A stretch of 64,000 nucleotides of DNA from contig NC_089724.1 in the NCBI RefSeq assembly GCF_035083965.1, forward strand, positions 2,570,501-2,634,500, written 5' to 3'. Source of the DNA: Branchiostoma lanceolatum (taxonomy: Eukaryota > Chordata > Leptocardii > Amphioxiformes > Branchiostomatidae). A model generated the notes under the pieces. That model was not told the origin of the DNA. It searched no databases and worked only from the letters and a program-made list of their open reading frames with translations. This document shows positions 34,864 through 42,400 of the stretch, piece after piece (position 1 is the stretch's first letter; each line of letters starts with the position of its first letter). The translations under genes and the position numbers were made by a program.

Positions 34864-35891
34864 TGTTTGTGTGTTTCAGTTATATTTCACATCTTGCATG
34901 ATATTCCAATGATGAAGGGCTACACAAATCCTATTCAGGTCCCCGTGTAGTCGAAGAAGAACCTTATGTAACATGTCCAAGCTGGGGCATCAAGTTAAAT
35001 ACATCAAGTCAATTGCAGATAATTGCACCTGGCCATATCATAAACAAGCTATAACATTGCAGCTCAAGGCCAACAAGGCCTCAAATCCTACACATGAAAG
35101 GGGAAAATTTGATAATTTTCAGTCCAGCGACCGAGTTAAGCAACATTCGTGGTGTATTTCTATCCTTTATGTTTCACCATACTACCGTAAATGCATTTAA
35201 GTTCGCGTGGTTTGTCGCTCTCGCTGAGGCGAAAATAGAGTGTTGGCGGTGGTTTTAAGTTTGCGGCAGCGCTATAGTTACATATATACTGCGACAGTAT
35301 TGGACAGAAATGTTCGCGGTGAAATAAACGGTCGCCACGAAAACCGCGAACATAAAACCACGGCGAATATTTCTTCATTTACAGTATTTAACAGTGCATA
35401 GCGCAATCTTGCGCGGCGAATTATGAAAATCATAGATTACTTTTTTGTAATTGCTTTATATTAGCAATAGTTCAACTGTCATGTATGTCAGTTGCAATAC
35501 GTTGTACCAGCGTGCCTGCGAAGCTGGTGTGTTACGCCGAAGGGCGGTTATACCGGCTATAACGTTATAGATACAGATACAGATGTGGAGTTCACTTACT
35601 TTTCAGGGCGTAGCGCTTTCCTTGGAACAGGTCGGCTTCGTACTGTGCAACATCCTTCTGACACTGTTGGCTGATGTTGCCGGTGGGCTGGGGAGGGGGG
35701 ATGTCCGTCCAGTTCATGGCGCTAAAGACGGTGTGTTTTTGCTGCAGATACCCCGGCTGCGACATGAACACGGAGGCCAACACGTTTATCTGTGCAGTAG
35801 CTTCGGGAACAACACCTCGATTCCATGTTGCTTGTGACCTACCAAAGCTAACTACAGCCGAACAAAGAAAAGTATACAGCAACAGCCTCAT
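15345..35891 (-). CDS. Nose resistant to fluoxetine protein 6-like membrane acyltransferase, 15 exons
   Basis: Fifteen phase-consistent exons on the minus strand: 35891-35600, 32488-32334, 29481-29381, 28360-28264, 27248-27128, 26684-26517, 23115-23022, 22360-22259, 21733-21565, 20924-20846, 19834-19733, 18805-18697, 17353-17155, 16438-16296, 15455-15345. The product is about 680 residues, usual for the family. A signal peptide (MRLLLYTFLCSAVV) is followed by the N-terminal NRF domain (CQKDVAQYEADL, LDASGKPASG, CVPSSC). The acyltransferase-3 multipass region then has LLLLIAIGTIYDV, CLHGIRFISMTWVILGH with the expected active-site His, SWWMNLLYINNF, WYLANDMQFF, KPYCRIGPYLVG and PLSRLTYGAYL. NRF-6 relatives act in lipid or drug transport across epithelia. 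Substrate here is unknown. Exon 10 is 79 bases where phase and family spacing require 80, giving a frameshift near 20853-20862: allele, assembly error or early decay. Introns are full of repeats. Confidence 0.88.
15740..16145 (+). mobile_element. Decayed LINE 3' end
   Basis: Bases 15795-15840 read VEDEIHFISKWPH in one frame, close to the C-terminal (V/I)EDE-(I/M)HF block of many non-LTR retrotransposon ORF2 proteins. Two stops follow, then LFETIKTTFIGFKHLEDLKKH. The downstream 3' UTR-like phrase AAAGAAGAAGTCAAACCC resembles those at 21050-21100 and 37450-37500. It lies in the last intron of the NRF-like gene, antisense to it. Confidence 0.6.
16458..16568. mobile_element. Fold-back MITE next to NRF-like exon 14 acceptor
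   Basis: Arms of about 35 bp (about 16463-16498 and 16527-16562, with ACGGTGTATTCGGTATCACTC) are inverted copies. The near edge lies about 20 bases from the exon 14 splice acceptor (16439), so the element occupies the usual branch-point region of that intron. Confidence 0.75.
17385..17480 (-). mobile_element. Retroelement 3' tail
   Basis: GAACTTTATTGCACGACAATTGTACATGG is the reverse complement of a tail motif (ACAATTGTCG...AATAAAGTTC) also seen at 41618-41648 (inverted) and, in plus orientation, near 57750-57780. Two direct 60-bp repeats around ATAATACAATAAGGGCTAGC follow at about 17486-17575. Confidence 0.5.
18063..18345. repeat. Dispersed repeat, GCCAAAACTGTCAATG family, copy 1
   Basis: A 280-bp segment shared with 19446-19712 at high identity (AATCATTATG, ATATCAACGGTCATATCACG, TTTTGGGGGGAAATAGCAAA). 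An older relative lies at about 30055-30260. Non-coding. Confidence 0.75.
18545..18680. repeat. Fold-back element, ATCCAACTGGCA family
   Basis: Arms CTAACGGTTGCAACGACCGT...GGAGTTTTCATT and AATGAAAACTC...GACGGTCTTTGCAACCGTTAG type are inverted around a short centre. The element sits immediately downstream of NRF-like exon 12 (donor at about 18696). A relative lies at 12345-12500. Confidence 0.75.
19446..19712. repeat. Dispersed repeat, copy 2, flanked by duplicated exon-edge sequence
   Basis: Copy of the 18063-18345 element. On its left, at about 19365-19412, lies a second copy of the sequence spanning the end of NRF-like exon 11 and its donor (GGTACTCCTCGCCCAGTTGGTG versus GGTACTCCTCACCCGGTTGGTG at 19721-19742), so a local tandem duplication included the exon edge. 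Confidence 0.65.
20450..20550 (+). repeat. Dispersed repeat, CAGCAGGGCTAACCC family
   Basis: TTGTCAGCAGGGCTAACCC...AATAGCC...GGCTAGTTGG...CAGCCCTGGCTGTGTGTG recurs inverted at 54415-54500. It ends in AATAAATAGAATAG and may be a retroelement 3' end. Confidence 0.6.
21794..22000. mobile_element. Fold-back insertion between 16-bp direct repeats
   Basis: Perfect 28-bp inverted arms at 21841-21868 and 21958-21985 enclose ACTGACGAAAGACAGTGG and CTGAAACGTCTGAC. The left side carries GTTAGACATCCAGGTAA, as at the window start. The sequence GATCTTTCTATTCGTT occurs directly on both sides (21795-21810 and 21986-22001), as a target-site duplication would. Confidence 0.75.
22440..22645. repeat. Fold-back element
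   Basis: Arms around CCGAATCACTCGGTCTT and AAGACCGAGTGATTCGG, extended on both sides by CATTCACCGGAATTTTCG-type sequence, are inverted copies around about 60 bp. It lies in an NRF-like intron, just upstream of exon 8. Confidence 0.75.
22918..22990. repeat. (TA)n microsatellite
   Basis: About 35 TA units, close to exon 7 of the NRF-like gene. Confidence 0.95.
23147..26045 (-). mobile_element. tRNA-derived SINE split by a transposon insertion
   Basis: The two outer pieces, 23147-23328 and 25934-26045, together match the SINE at 43276-43600 in the inverse orientation (CTTGCCTCTGGAA, CATGCACGCTACCGG, AAGGACTGCGACCC, TCCACTGGTCGTGACAGAGA). The break falls at a TAA inside the SINE, where the 2.6-kb pair of elements at 23329-25933 is inserted. 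The SINE is therefore older than the insertion. Confidence 0.8.
23329..25933. mobile_element. Tandem pair of TAA-flanked non-autonomous DNA transposons
   Basis: Copy 1 spans 23329-24662 and copy 2 24666-25933. Both start AGCCCCCGTCA and end TGTGACGCCGGCT, which form short imperfect terminal inverted repeats. TAA stands at 23326-23328, 24663-24665 and 25934-25936, giving TAA-element-TAA-element-TAA. A 3-bp TWA target duplication is typical of PIF/Harbinger. Both copies have GC-rich ends full of TCGGGCGA-like motifs and an AT-rich centre. No transposase is visible, so the elements need one in trans. Confidence 0.75.
26046..26510. other. Unassigned intron sequence
   Basis: Part of the NRF-like intron between exons 6 and 7. 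No gene or recognised repeat is seen. Confidence 0.4.
27475..27556. repeat. Dispersed repeat, GCGAAGCTGGTGTGTTACG family
   Basis: GCGAAGCTGGTGTGTTACGC...GAAGGGCGGTTATACCGGC is shared with about 35512-35565. Both end near AGATACAGATACAG-like sequence. Type unknown. Confidence 0.6.
27906..28256. mobile_element. Nested fold-back element beside NRF-like exon 4 donor
   Basis: At least two inverted pairs are nested or adjacent: about 27945-28002 with 28029-28085 (TTGGCCAAATAGAGTGAATAG), and TCTACCAGGCTCCGTCCTATCG at about 28091-28112 with its inverse at about 28185-28210. The outer ends (CTCCGCGGATCGCTGGG and CCCAGCGATCCGCGGAG) also pair. The far edge stops about 7 bases from the exon 4 donor at 28263. 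Confidence 0.8.
28433..28530. repeat. (GT)n microsatellite
   Basis: GT runs with occasional TT or AT interruptions and a short (GC)n end. Confidence 0.9.
29198..29277. repeat. Perfect 31-bp hairpin
   Basis: Arms 29198-29228 and 29247-29277 are exact reverse complements with an 18-bp loop. The arm contains TGCTAAGGATGCCAATTTAA. It lies in an NRF-like intron, about 100 bases downstream of exon 3 in transcript terms. Exact pairing implies a recent insertion or duplication. Confidence 0.85.
29641..29862 (-). mobile_element. tRNA-derived SINE
   Basis: On the minus strand a tRNA-like head has a box A (TGGCGCAATCGGTAGG) and a box B (GGGTTCGAAACC). A body follows with GGAAAGGCACTTT, CACCCAGGTGTGAATGGG and GTACCTGACTTCGGTTGG. 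The body recurs at 50455-50530, marking a family. Confidence 0.8.
30735..32172 (+). mobile_element. 5'-truncated LINE (L2/CR1-like) with intact C-terminal reverse transcriptase frame
   Basis: An open frame to 31920 begins at WFRPGHSTTTTLL, inside the RT domain. It carries FLDLKKAFDTVDH, GVPQGSILGPLLF, the catalytic YADDT, and the C-terminal LPLLDYCDTVWDS and FNSLPAYIKQVPSLNTFK blocks of L2/CR1-type ORF2. The endonuclease and ORF1 are missing through 5' truncation. A 3' UTR ends in an (AAAC)n tail at about 32148-32172. It sits in NRF-like intron 2, antisense. No stop is seen in about 390 codons, so it is a young insertion. Confidence 0.92.
32760..32985. repeat. Dispersed repeat shared with 34300-34485
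   Basis: GCTATGGGCTTCCG, CATAAGACGGGGGG, CAAAGATCATGCAGTATGTTTG and GATACCAAGCA occur in the same order in both segments. A short internal tandem (CGCGCCGCTTTCG twice) is present here. Non-coding. Confidence 0.65.
33040..33180. repeat. Dispersed repeat, CCAGCCTGGCACGG family, with poly-G run
   Basis: CCTCCAGCCTGGCA, CTCAACGGTGGGAGCC and GGCGGGGCATTCCA recur inverted at about 47255-47335. A run of G interrupts the element. Confidence 0.55.
33262..33395. repeat. Fold-back element with CAGGCACGG arms
   Basis: GCCCAGGCACGGTTTGTGAC and GTCACGAACCGTGCCTGG face each other around GTGTCACAAAACGTGCCTGG-type inner copies. Several inverted and direct copies of one motif lie within 130 bp. Confidence 0.65.
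33400..34295. other. Unassigned intron sequence with decayed repeat fragments
   Basis: Part of NRF-like intron 1. Contains a poly-A/poly-G stretch near 33640-33670 and a TTTGGCCAATTTC...GCCTGGTAGAGGCTAG fragment at about 34026-34078 related to the fold-back at 27906. No gene is seen. Confidence 0.4.
34300..34485. repeat. Dispersed repeat, second copy of 32760-32985 family
   Basis: Same ordered phrases as at 32760-32985, with an extra AAGGAGGTGAC...CTCCTTGG inverted insert. Non-coding. Confidence 0.6.
34615..34880. repeat. Long (GT)n microsatellite
   Basis: About 265 bp of GT with GC/AT interruptions, causing spurious Cys/Val and Thr/His open frames. Confidence 0.95.
35181..35393. mobile_element. 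MITE with CTGTAAATG-type ends
   Basis: Starts TACCGTAAATGCATTTAAG and ends TTCATTTACAGTATTT, with inner inverted GTTCGCG motifs. A 3'-truncated relative lies at 54126-54255. Ends of this kind fit a Tc1/mariner-type non-autonomous element, but the target duplication is not resolved. Confidence 0.6.
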
Positions 35892-36109
35892 GTTTCTAGT
35901 ACTCGTGAACGGCACGTCTTCAGCAGAACTAGGCGAAATGCATGTAGGACGTCTGATTGGAGCAAATCTTATATGTACCTGGCTAGAGGCAGAATTAATG
36001 GCATAGATAAGGCGATGGTGCCAATCAGAACGCCTCCTGAGTACATAAGTACCATGATAAGGCCTAGAAAAATTAATGTTGTGTTTCGGATTACGGTCCT
36101 GCAAGGATC

Positions 36110-36335
36110 AGGGTAGGTGAGTAGGGACTCTCTTTCTTTTCTTTTTTTCTTTTCTTTTTCTTTTTAGATCTCGGCCGATCAAAGTGATCCGGCTAATCCT
36201 CTTCACTTAATATTTTGTACTTAGAATTGTAGGATAGATTAGCCTTATAGTATTGTTGATTTAATGCCATGCATTGTAACATGTGCGATTGTTGAGCATT
36301 AAAGTCCATTCATCCATTCATCCATTCATTCAACG
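36110..36335 (+). mobile_element. Retroelement 3' end with (CATT)n tail
   Basis: GTAGGATAGATTAGCC...GTATTGTTGATTTA...GCCA..CATTGTA...TTGTTGAGCATTAAAGTCC is shared with 57695-57780. The copy here ends in CATTCATCCATTCATC repeats. It lies upstream of NRF-like exon 1. Confidence 0.5.
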
Positions 36336-36339
36336 GTAA

Positions 36340-39300
36340 CGGTGTGAAACTTAATGCATCAGGACACAAGTATTTTGACAACATATAATTTTTTTTTTCT
36401 GATTGGATGTACTCTGTACAAGCAGGACTTTCTTTCACAACAGAAATGTGAAAAACATTTTGGAAAACGATTTTACAAAGTTGATATGATTCAGATGTCA
36501 GGTTGATTCTATTACCATTGCCATTGATCAGACAGAAAACGTACGTAAGACCAGGGTTGGCAGGCTCTTTTTGTTTTTAAATTGTATTTCACAAAATGAT
36601 ACAAAACACTAATACAAACATAGGAAAAAACAAAGTTCAGGAAAGACATAAACATAAGCCACGGATCCAATATAAGAAGTAAAGGTGACAGCAGATTTTA
36701 TCTACGACGTAAATAAAAGTAATATCTATAATGATAATAATAATAATAACAGCATCATGGGCAAATAAATGTAAAAAAATCAATATCAACCAAAAACGAC
36801 AGACTATCAATATCAAACAGAACTAATGTTGGCAAAATCAATGCCAAATGAATATGACCATATCAATATATATATCAGAAAATAAATTTTAAAAAAGAAT
36901 AGGGTCGGCAGGTTTTTACGGTAGCTGAAAACACACCATTGTTTTCTCATAGGCCTAAACAAATACGTGGTGCAAGCTGGGTACACTTTGAAGAAAGTGA
37001 CCTGTAGGTTGGAAACACTTGTTTACTGGGGGTGAACGATTGCTAGTGGCCCTGTCCTAGTCGATTGGGCTCCCAGGGTACAGGTTCTGAGGCATCGACC
37101 CCACCACACGGACTGAGTACAACCGTGTCAGCCCGAGATCCCTGTATTCATAAAGATTTAAGTATGATCCCTAGTAATCTCTGTCTCGAAATACAATGTT
37201 TTTGTCCAGCGACATCAACAAATCAACTCCTAAAACTACATCCGTAGCAGTTACCGTAAAGGAAATATAAGTTTCTGCATTTAATTTAGTAGAGCTGCCA
37301 CCCTACATTTACTTGGTATTGTGACAGAAGAAGAAATAAGAAAGAAAGAAAGAACTCTCCAGCAAAAACAACATATTTCCCCCATACCCTATGTGGGGTT
37401 TTCCTCTATACCCTATACATCTTATGGATATTATTGTTATATTATCTGATGGACTTTTCGTCGTCTTCCTTTGTCTAAGAAAAAGGAGGCAAACCCAGCC
37501 AACATTCGTATTTAGTATTAGTAGTGTCTTGTTACAACAAAGTCAGTCATAGTTCACTGTTTTTACATATGTTTCTACCATGTATTTGCAATTAGCCCAC
37601 GGGCTAATGCATGAACTTGCAATAAAACTGTCTATTGTTTCATTCCCCTCCCTACTGCGTACAACCGTAACATCCCGAGATCCAGGGAGCCCCTGTTGTT
37701 ATAAAGATACGCATCTGTCTGTGGACAATGTGGACATCACGCGCCGTGAGAATAGATGACTTAGTGTTGGAATTTCGTCCCCTGGGGAAAACACACCTTT
37801 GTTATGCCAAATATCATCCACTCGGTGGTTTGAGAGGTAAAAACGTACGAAAGCCCGTAACTACACCGCGCAAAAACTGCGTTTCAGAGAGATTTCGTTT
37901 GCTGTGCGCAGAGGCATTAAAACTTTCAAAGAGGATAGCAGAATATGGGAAAGACGATATTCATGATAATAACTCAATAAATTCATGATAAAGTCATACA
38001 GGTTGTCCCTACACACAAATAATGTACACAACGGATGCAAATTGCGCAAATCTGCTCCAATTTTTCCTGACAACTGTATAAAGCCACGTGCACTATGACC
38101 ACCTTTCGTCGAAACACCCCAGCTTCGCTAAGCTGGTTTTAGATACTAAGTAAGTTTCTTCTTAATTATGATGACCAAAATATCCGGAGACACACAATCA
38201 GGCACACAGACCGATGCAACTCGAAGTGATATCTCCAAGTTTCATGTCGCTAATAAGAAGCGGCTCCTATCTTTTCCCCACGTCACGAATTCCTAAACGC
38301 AGGTAGTCTGATCAATAATCGCAACATACTCTAGCAATACGTTGTTTCAGCTAGCCTGAAAGCCATACCATCGGCGGCTCCCCGATATCTCGCTCGGGGT
38401 GTTGGTTTACGGCCTTGGATTAAATTACGGTGGCGGCGAAACTACGGTGGCGGCAAAACTACGGTGGCTGCTTAAACTACGGTGGCTACAAAATTCTATA
38501 TGGCAGCTAATATTATAAGACAATCTGACAGAAAAGGGCAATATAGCAGACTGGGCCCGGTAAAACACACCTAAGCCGGCCCGTAGAGACTGGTGACCAG
38601 GTTATGTTCCAGCGGATATTGGAGATATTCAGTTTTACAGAGGTTGATCTCGGGCTCTCAGCACTAAAAACATCGAGATACCTTCGATTCGTTTTACAGT
38701 TCTGCATTTGTTTGGATGTACCGTGTGGTTAGCTGGTATGTAGCAGGCCCTAGCTTGAGTCCAATTTTGATTCCGTCGATTTTTTATACAATCATATAAC
38801 TGCATGGGGGTGTCCGTCTACAAAATAGCTGAAAATAAAAAAAAAGTTGTGAAACTGCAGTCGACTCATCGCGGCACTTGGCTGCCAAGTTCACGCGCAT
38901 TTATACACCGAACGGGAAAACCTCACAATCTCATTCATACGAACTAAAAGTCGACTTATACTACCATGCAGTAACGTTTGTGCCTCGCTGACTCTCACAT
39001 TAAAGTGTTTACAAACGGTTCAAAATTTAGGGCACGCTTTTTTTTACTGCTACCTCATAGACTCCGGAGAGTCGCGGATATGGTCGAAAACCTTTTTTAT
39101 CGGTTTTTTGTTAAACGGACGAAAATTGATGCGTGCGCGAATATCATCCATATGATCAAATCAACATGGTCTTATTGGCATTGTACAAACACTTCCCAGA
39201 CTGGGGACTACCCTACATTTCCCACGGCTTACAGGTAATCTCCGGAGGTGAGGTGGTTTACTCATTGTAATCCTTTGCCATGCACTGTGATACTGTTACA

Positions 39301-39447
39301 CAAGGTTGTTGCTTTTAAAGCGTGGACGTGTTATTCTTACGGACAGACTATTCACAAGTTATAGGGACGGAGAACTGAACTGAACATAGTCCTCCAGTTT
39401 GGAGGTGTTGCCACACTGGTTATATTAGTCGTGGTAACTGTAGAAAG
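36340..39447. other. Intergenic region between divergent NRF-like and lactamase-like genes
   Basis: No exon is supported. Contents seen: a LINE 3' UTR-like fragment at about 37445-37640 (AAGGAGGCAAACCCAGCC, shared in type with 15990 and 21060), a fourfold AAACTACGGTGGC short tandem at about 38428-38490, a GGCTCCCCGATATC fragment resembling 63560-63580, and a CAAAATTGATGC-family repeat at about 39090-39170. Promoters of both genes should lie here. Confidence 0.5.
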
Positions 39448-42400
39448 ATGGCGAACCTTCGTCTTGTTTTCGTGCTTCTGGTCGGCCTTTCCGCGGCGGT
39501 TACAGCAACGTCGTGGCGAGACCTAGACGGCTTGGACAATTTCATACAAACAGTCATGGCGTGCGAGACCAGACGACCTGTTGGCCTGACCATTTCAGTC
39601 GTTAAAGGCGGAGATGTCGTTTTTTCCCGGGGGTACGGCAAACGGGACTTGCGGCAAGGTCTCCCGGTCGACAACCGAACCCTCTTCGGCATGGGGTCCG
39701 TTTCCAAGTCCTTCACGGTCACCCTTCTGGCGAGCATTCTCGCTGAGAGTGACAACGTTACCTGGGACACCCCCATAGTCAACATACTGGGAAGCGATTT
39801 CAGATTTCGGGACGAATTTCTCACGAAGAAGACGACTCTGCGGGACGTTCTTGTTCACAGGACGGGACTTCAGGCGTTTTCATTTGACCTGATTCAGTAT
39901 GGGATGGACATCGACAGAGCGGAGTTTGCAAGGTAAGCTTACGGCATGGATATTTTATGGATGACATCAGCGCACGCATTGATTTTCGCCTGATTTAAAA
40001 AAGAAAGAAGAATTTAACCCTTTGGCAATGGTCAATTTACCTATAACGCGGCAATATGCTTCAAACGTCTGTCGATTCTATTGCAAAAACGTTCTAGATG
40101 CCGTAAAAAGGCATTTGAAAATGTAGAAATGGTGATTTCGAAGTGAGCAGAGCCAGCATTATTTAGTCACAGTCAGTCTGCCGCATGACTCAGGAGACTC
40201 CAGTGCCCAGTGTACTTGTTGTAATACCATGTTTTATCGCTTCAATTCTCCTTACATACTTTATGGTATTCAAGTTTTAAAATGAGGATCTAGTGGAGGT
40301 TTTTTTTGCCCGCCTTGTTTTTTTCTCCCTCGTGCACTAAATTTGGAGTCTGCAGAGGATGTCACCCATAAAAGCTACTTGCTGTGGCCTAAATTCGACA
40401 CGAAAAGTTCGGAAACCTCATGTCGGTCTATCATATCTTCGTTAATGCTTTATCGAATGCATTATGTCGGATATCGTTTAAACATTCGATATGATCGTTT
40501 GTTTTTTAATGAGCACCAAAGTGCCAAACTCCCCTGTAAACGTACTACATTCACGTACCTAGTTGATTAACGCAGAATGGTCTTCCCGTCGGATAAACAT
40601 AAACAATGCACACTTATTTTACGATAGAACTAATGGGAGTTCTCTCATTTTCGGTATGTTGACCATCGCCAACCAGAAACATAGTATAACTGTTTGGCGC
40701 GCTCCGAAAGCGTCGCCAAAAATTGGTGGGGGGTTTTGGGTGACAGATAGCTCTTGGTCTTAGAAAAAAAGAAATTGTATAGTGTTGGTCCCCCTAGCAG
40801 CTTATTTTAAAACTGCATGAGTTTATCTTATTTGAGATTTTTGCTCTGTATGTGTCACAATTCCCAATCCGGGGCCCGGCCGGGTAGTTTGCGGAAACGA
40901 AAAGTATGACATGAAAGTCAACAATACACAAAAAATGTTCTTGATAGGAATTGTTTAATTTTCATTCACGCAAACAGCCCGGCCGGGCCCCGGTTTGGAA
41001 ATGTGACACTAGCATTAGGAGAGTTCGTCAGTTCTTCGAGGCAGTACCCTTTCGCATGACTTTCTAACACAACAATCTCCTCTACACGCCCCCTAGCAGA
41101 TCATTTTGGAACTGCACGGGTTAACCTTATTTGAGATTTTTGCTCTGTCTGTGTCCACATTAGGAGAGTTCGTCACTTCTCCGAGTCAGTGCCCTTCCGA
41201 ACGGATTTCTACTACAACAACCTCCTTAACACGACTCCTAGCAGATCATTTTGGAACTGCATGGGTTAATCTTATTTGAGATTTTTGCTCTGTGTATGTC
41301 TACATTAGGAGAGTTCGTCACTTCTCCGAGGCAGTGCCTTTCCGCACGGAGTACCACTACAACAACCTCCTCTACACCCTGCTGGCACACGTGGCCGAAA
41401 GGCTTGCCGGGAAGCCATTCGAACAGCTGTTGCGGGAAAGGGTCTTCCTCCCTCTGGGGATGAATGACACCACGTTTGTCTCCGAAGCGCTTGAGGAAGA
41501 CGACTTCTCAAATTTCGCCCAGAGCTACCTGGCCTACAACCAGAACGGATATTCCCTTGCCGTGGATCGAGAAATTTACAGGTTTGTGCTATAGCTCGTT
41601 TGTAAGACGATTGAATGAACTTTATTGCCCGACAATTGTACATGGCACAGTGTATGGCAACAATGTCAAGGCGATCAATACCATGAGTACTAAACTAGTC
41701 TATTCTATCCAAAAAACTATAACTACAAGAATGTAAACGTAACTGGTGTGCTGATATTATATATGTTGAACGTTTCTGCCCGCTACAATACATTCTCTCT
41801 TTTGTAAAGAATATGACTTGAATAACGGGCTTTTCCACCTACCCAACATTAAATGAAATGTGACCCACATCCCTCGGGTATAATCTCGGGCTGTTCGGAC
41901 AACTGCCAAGCACACGGAGTCACCCCTACTCTTCTCGATAAGTGTGTTGGGGGTCTTTTACGTGCAGAGGTCTGACGCTTGAGGCTTATGCCCGAAGCTC
42001 CCTCATACACGGGGCCGCCAGCTTTATGTCACCATCCGAAATGACGGATGCAATTCCTAAAAACATGTATTTTCACCCAACTCGCAGGATCATGAAGCTG
42101 CACGTTCCTACCGGAGGCGTGGCGTCTAACGCTGTGGACATGGCGCGGTACCTGCAGCTGCACCTGAGCGAAGGTAAGCCCTTGTCACACTTGTGCGTAT
42201 ATACAAGTCAACTTGATGAGTTGCGTATTAACGTGTTTTTGGTTTAGGTTAAGTTTGCAGCCGAATAAGTGATTTTTAGGTTCGATCACTAGGCCGGACA
42301 ACGGAGGGTCAAAGTAGAAAACATATCCCCCCCCCAACCTTACTTAAACCCCAAAAATGTTTAATGCGCAACTCATGCACACTTGAATATACGCACACGT

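Noticed and set aside
34543-34950. Cys/Val-rich and Thr/His-rich open frames
   Set aside because: Direct translation of the GT microsatellite. The same holds at 13165-13325, 28433-28530 and 51540-51680.
35892-36104. Longer N terminus for the NRF-like protein starting at 36104
   Set aside because: It would bury the signal peptide behind 71 unrelated residues. The start at 35891 places a clean signal peptide at the N terminus.
37728-37988. 86-residue open frame upstream of the lactamase-like gene
   Set aside because: No recognisable domain, no splice context and no similarity to neighbours.
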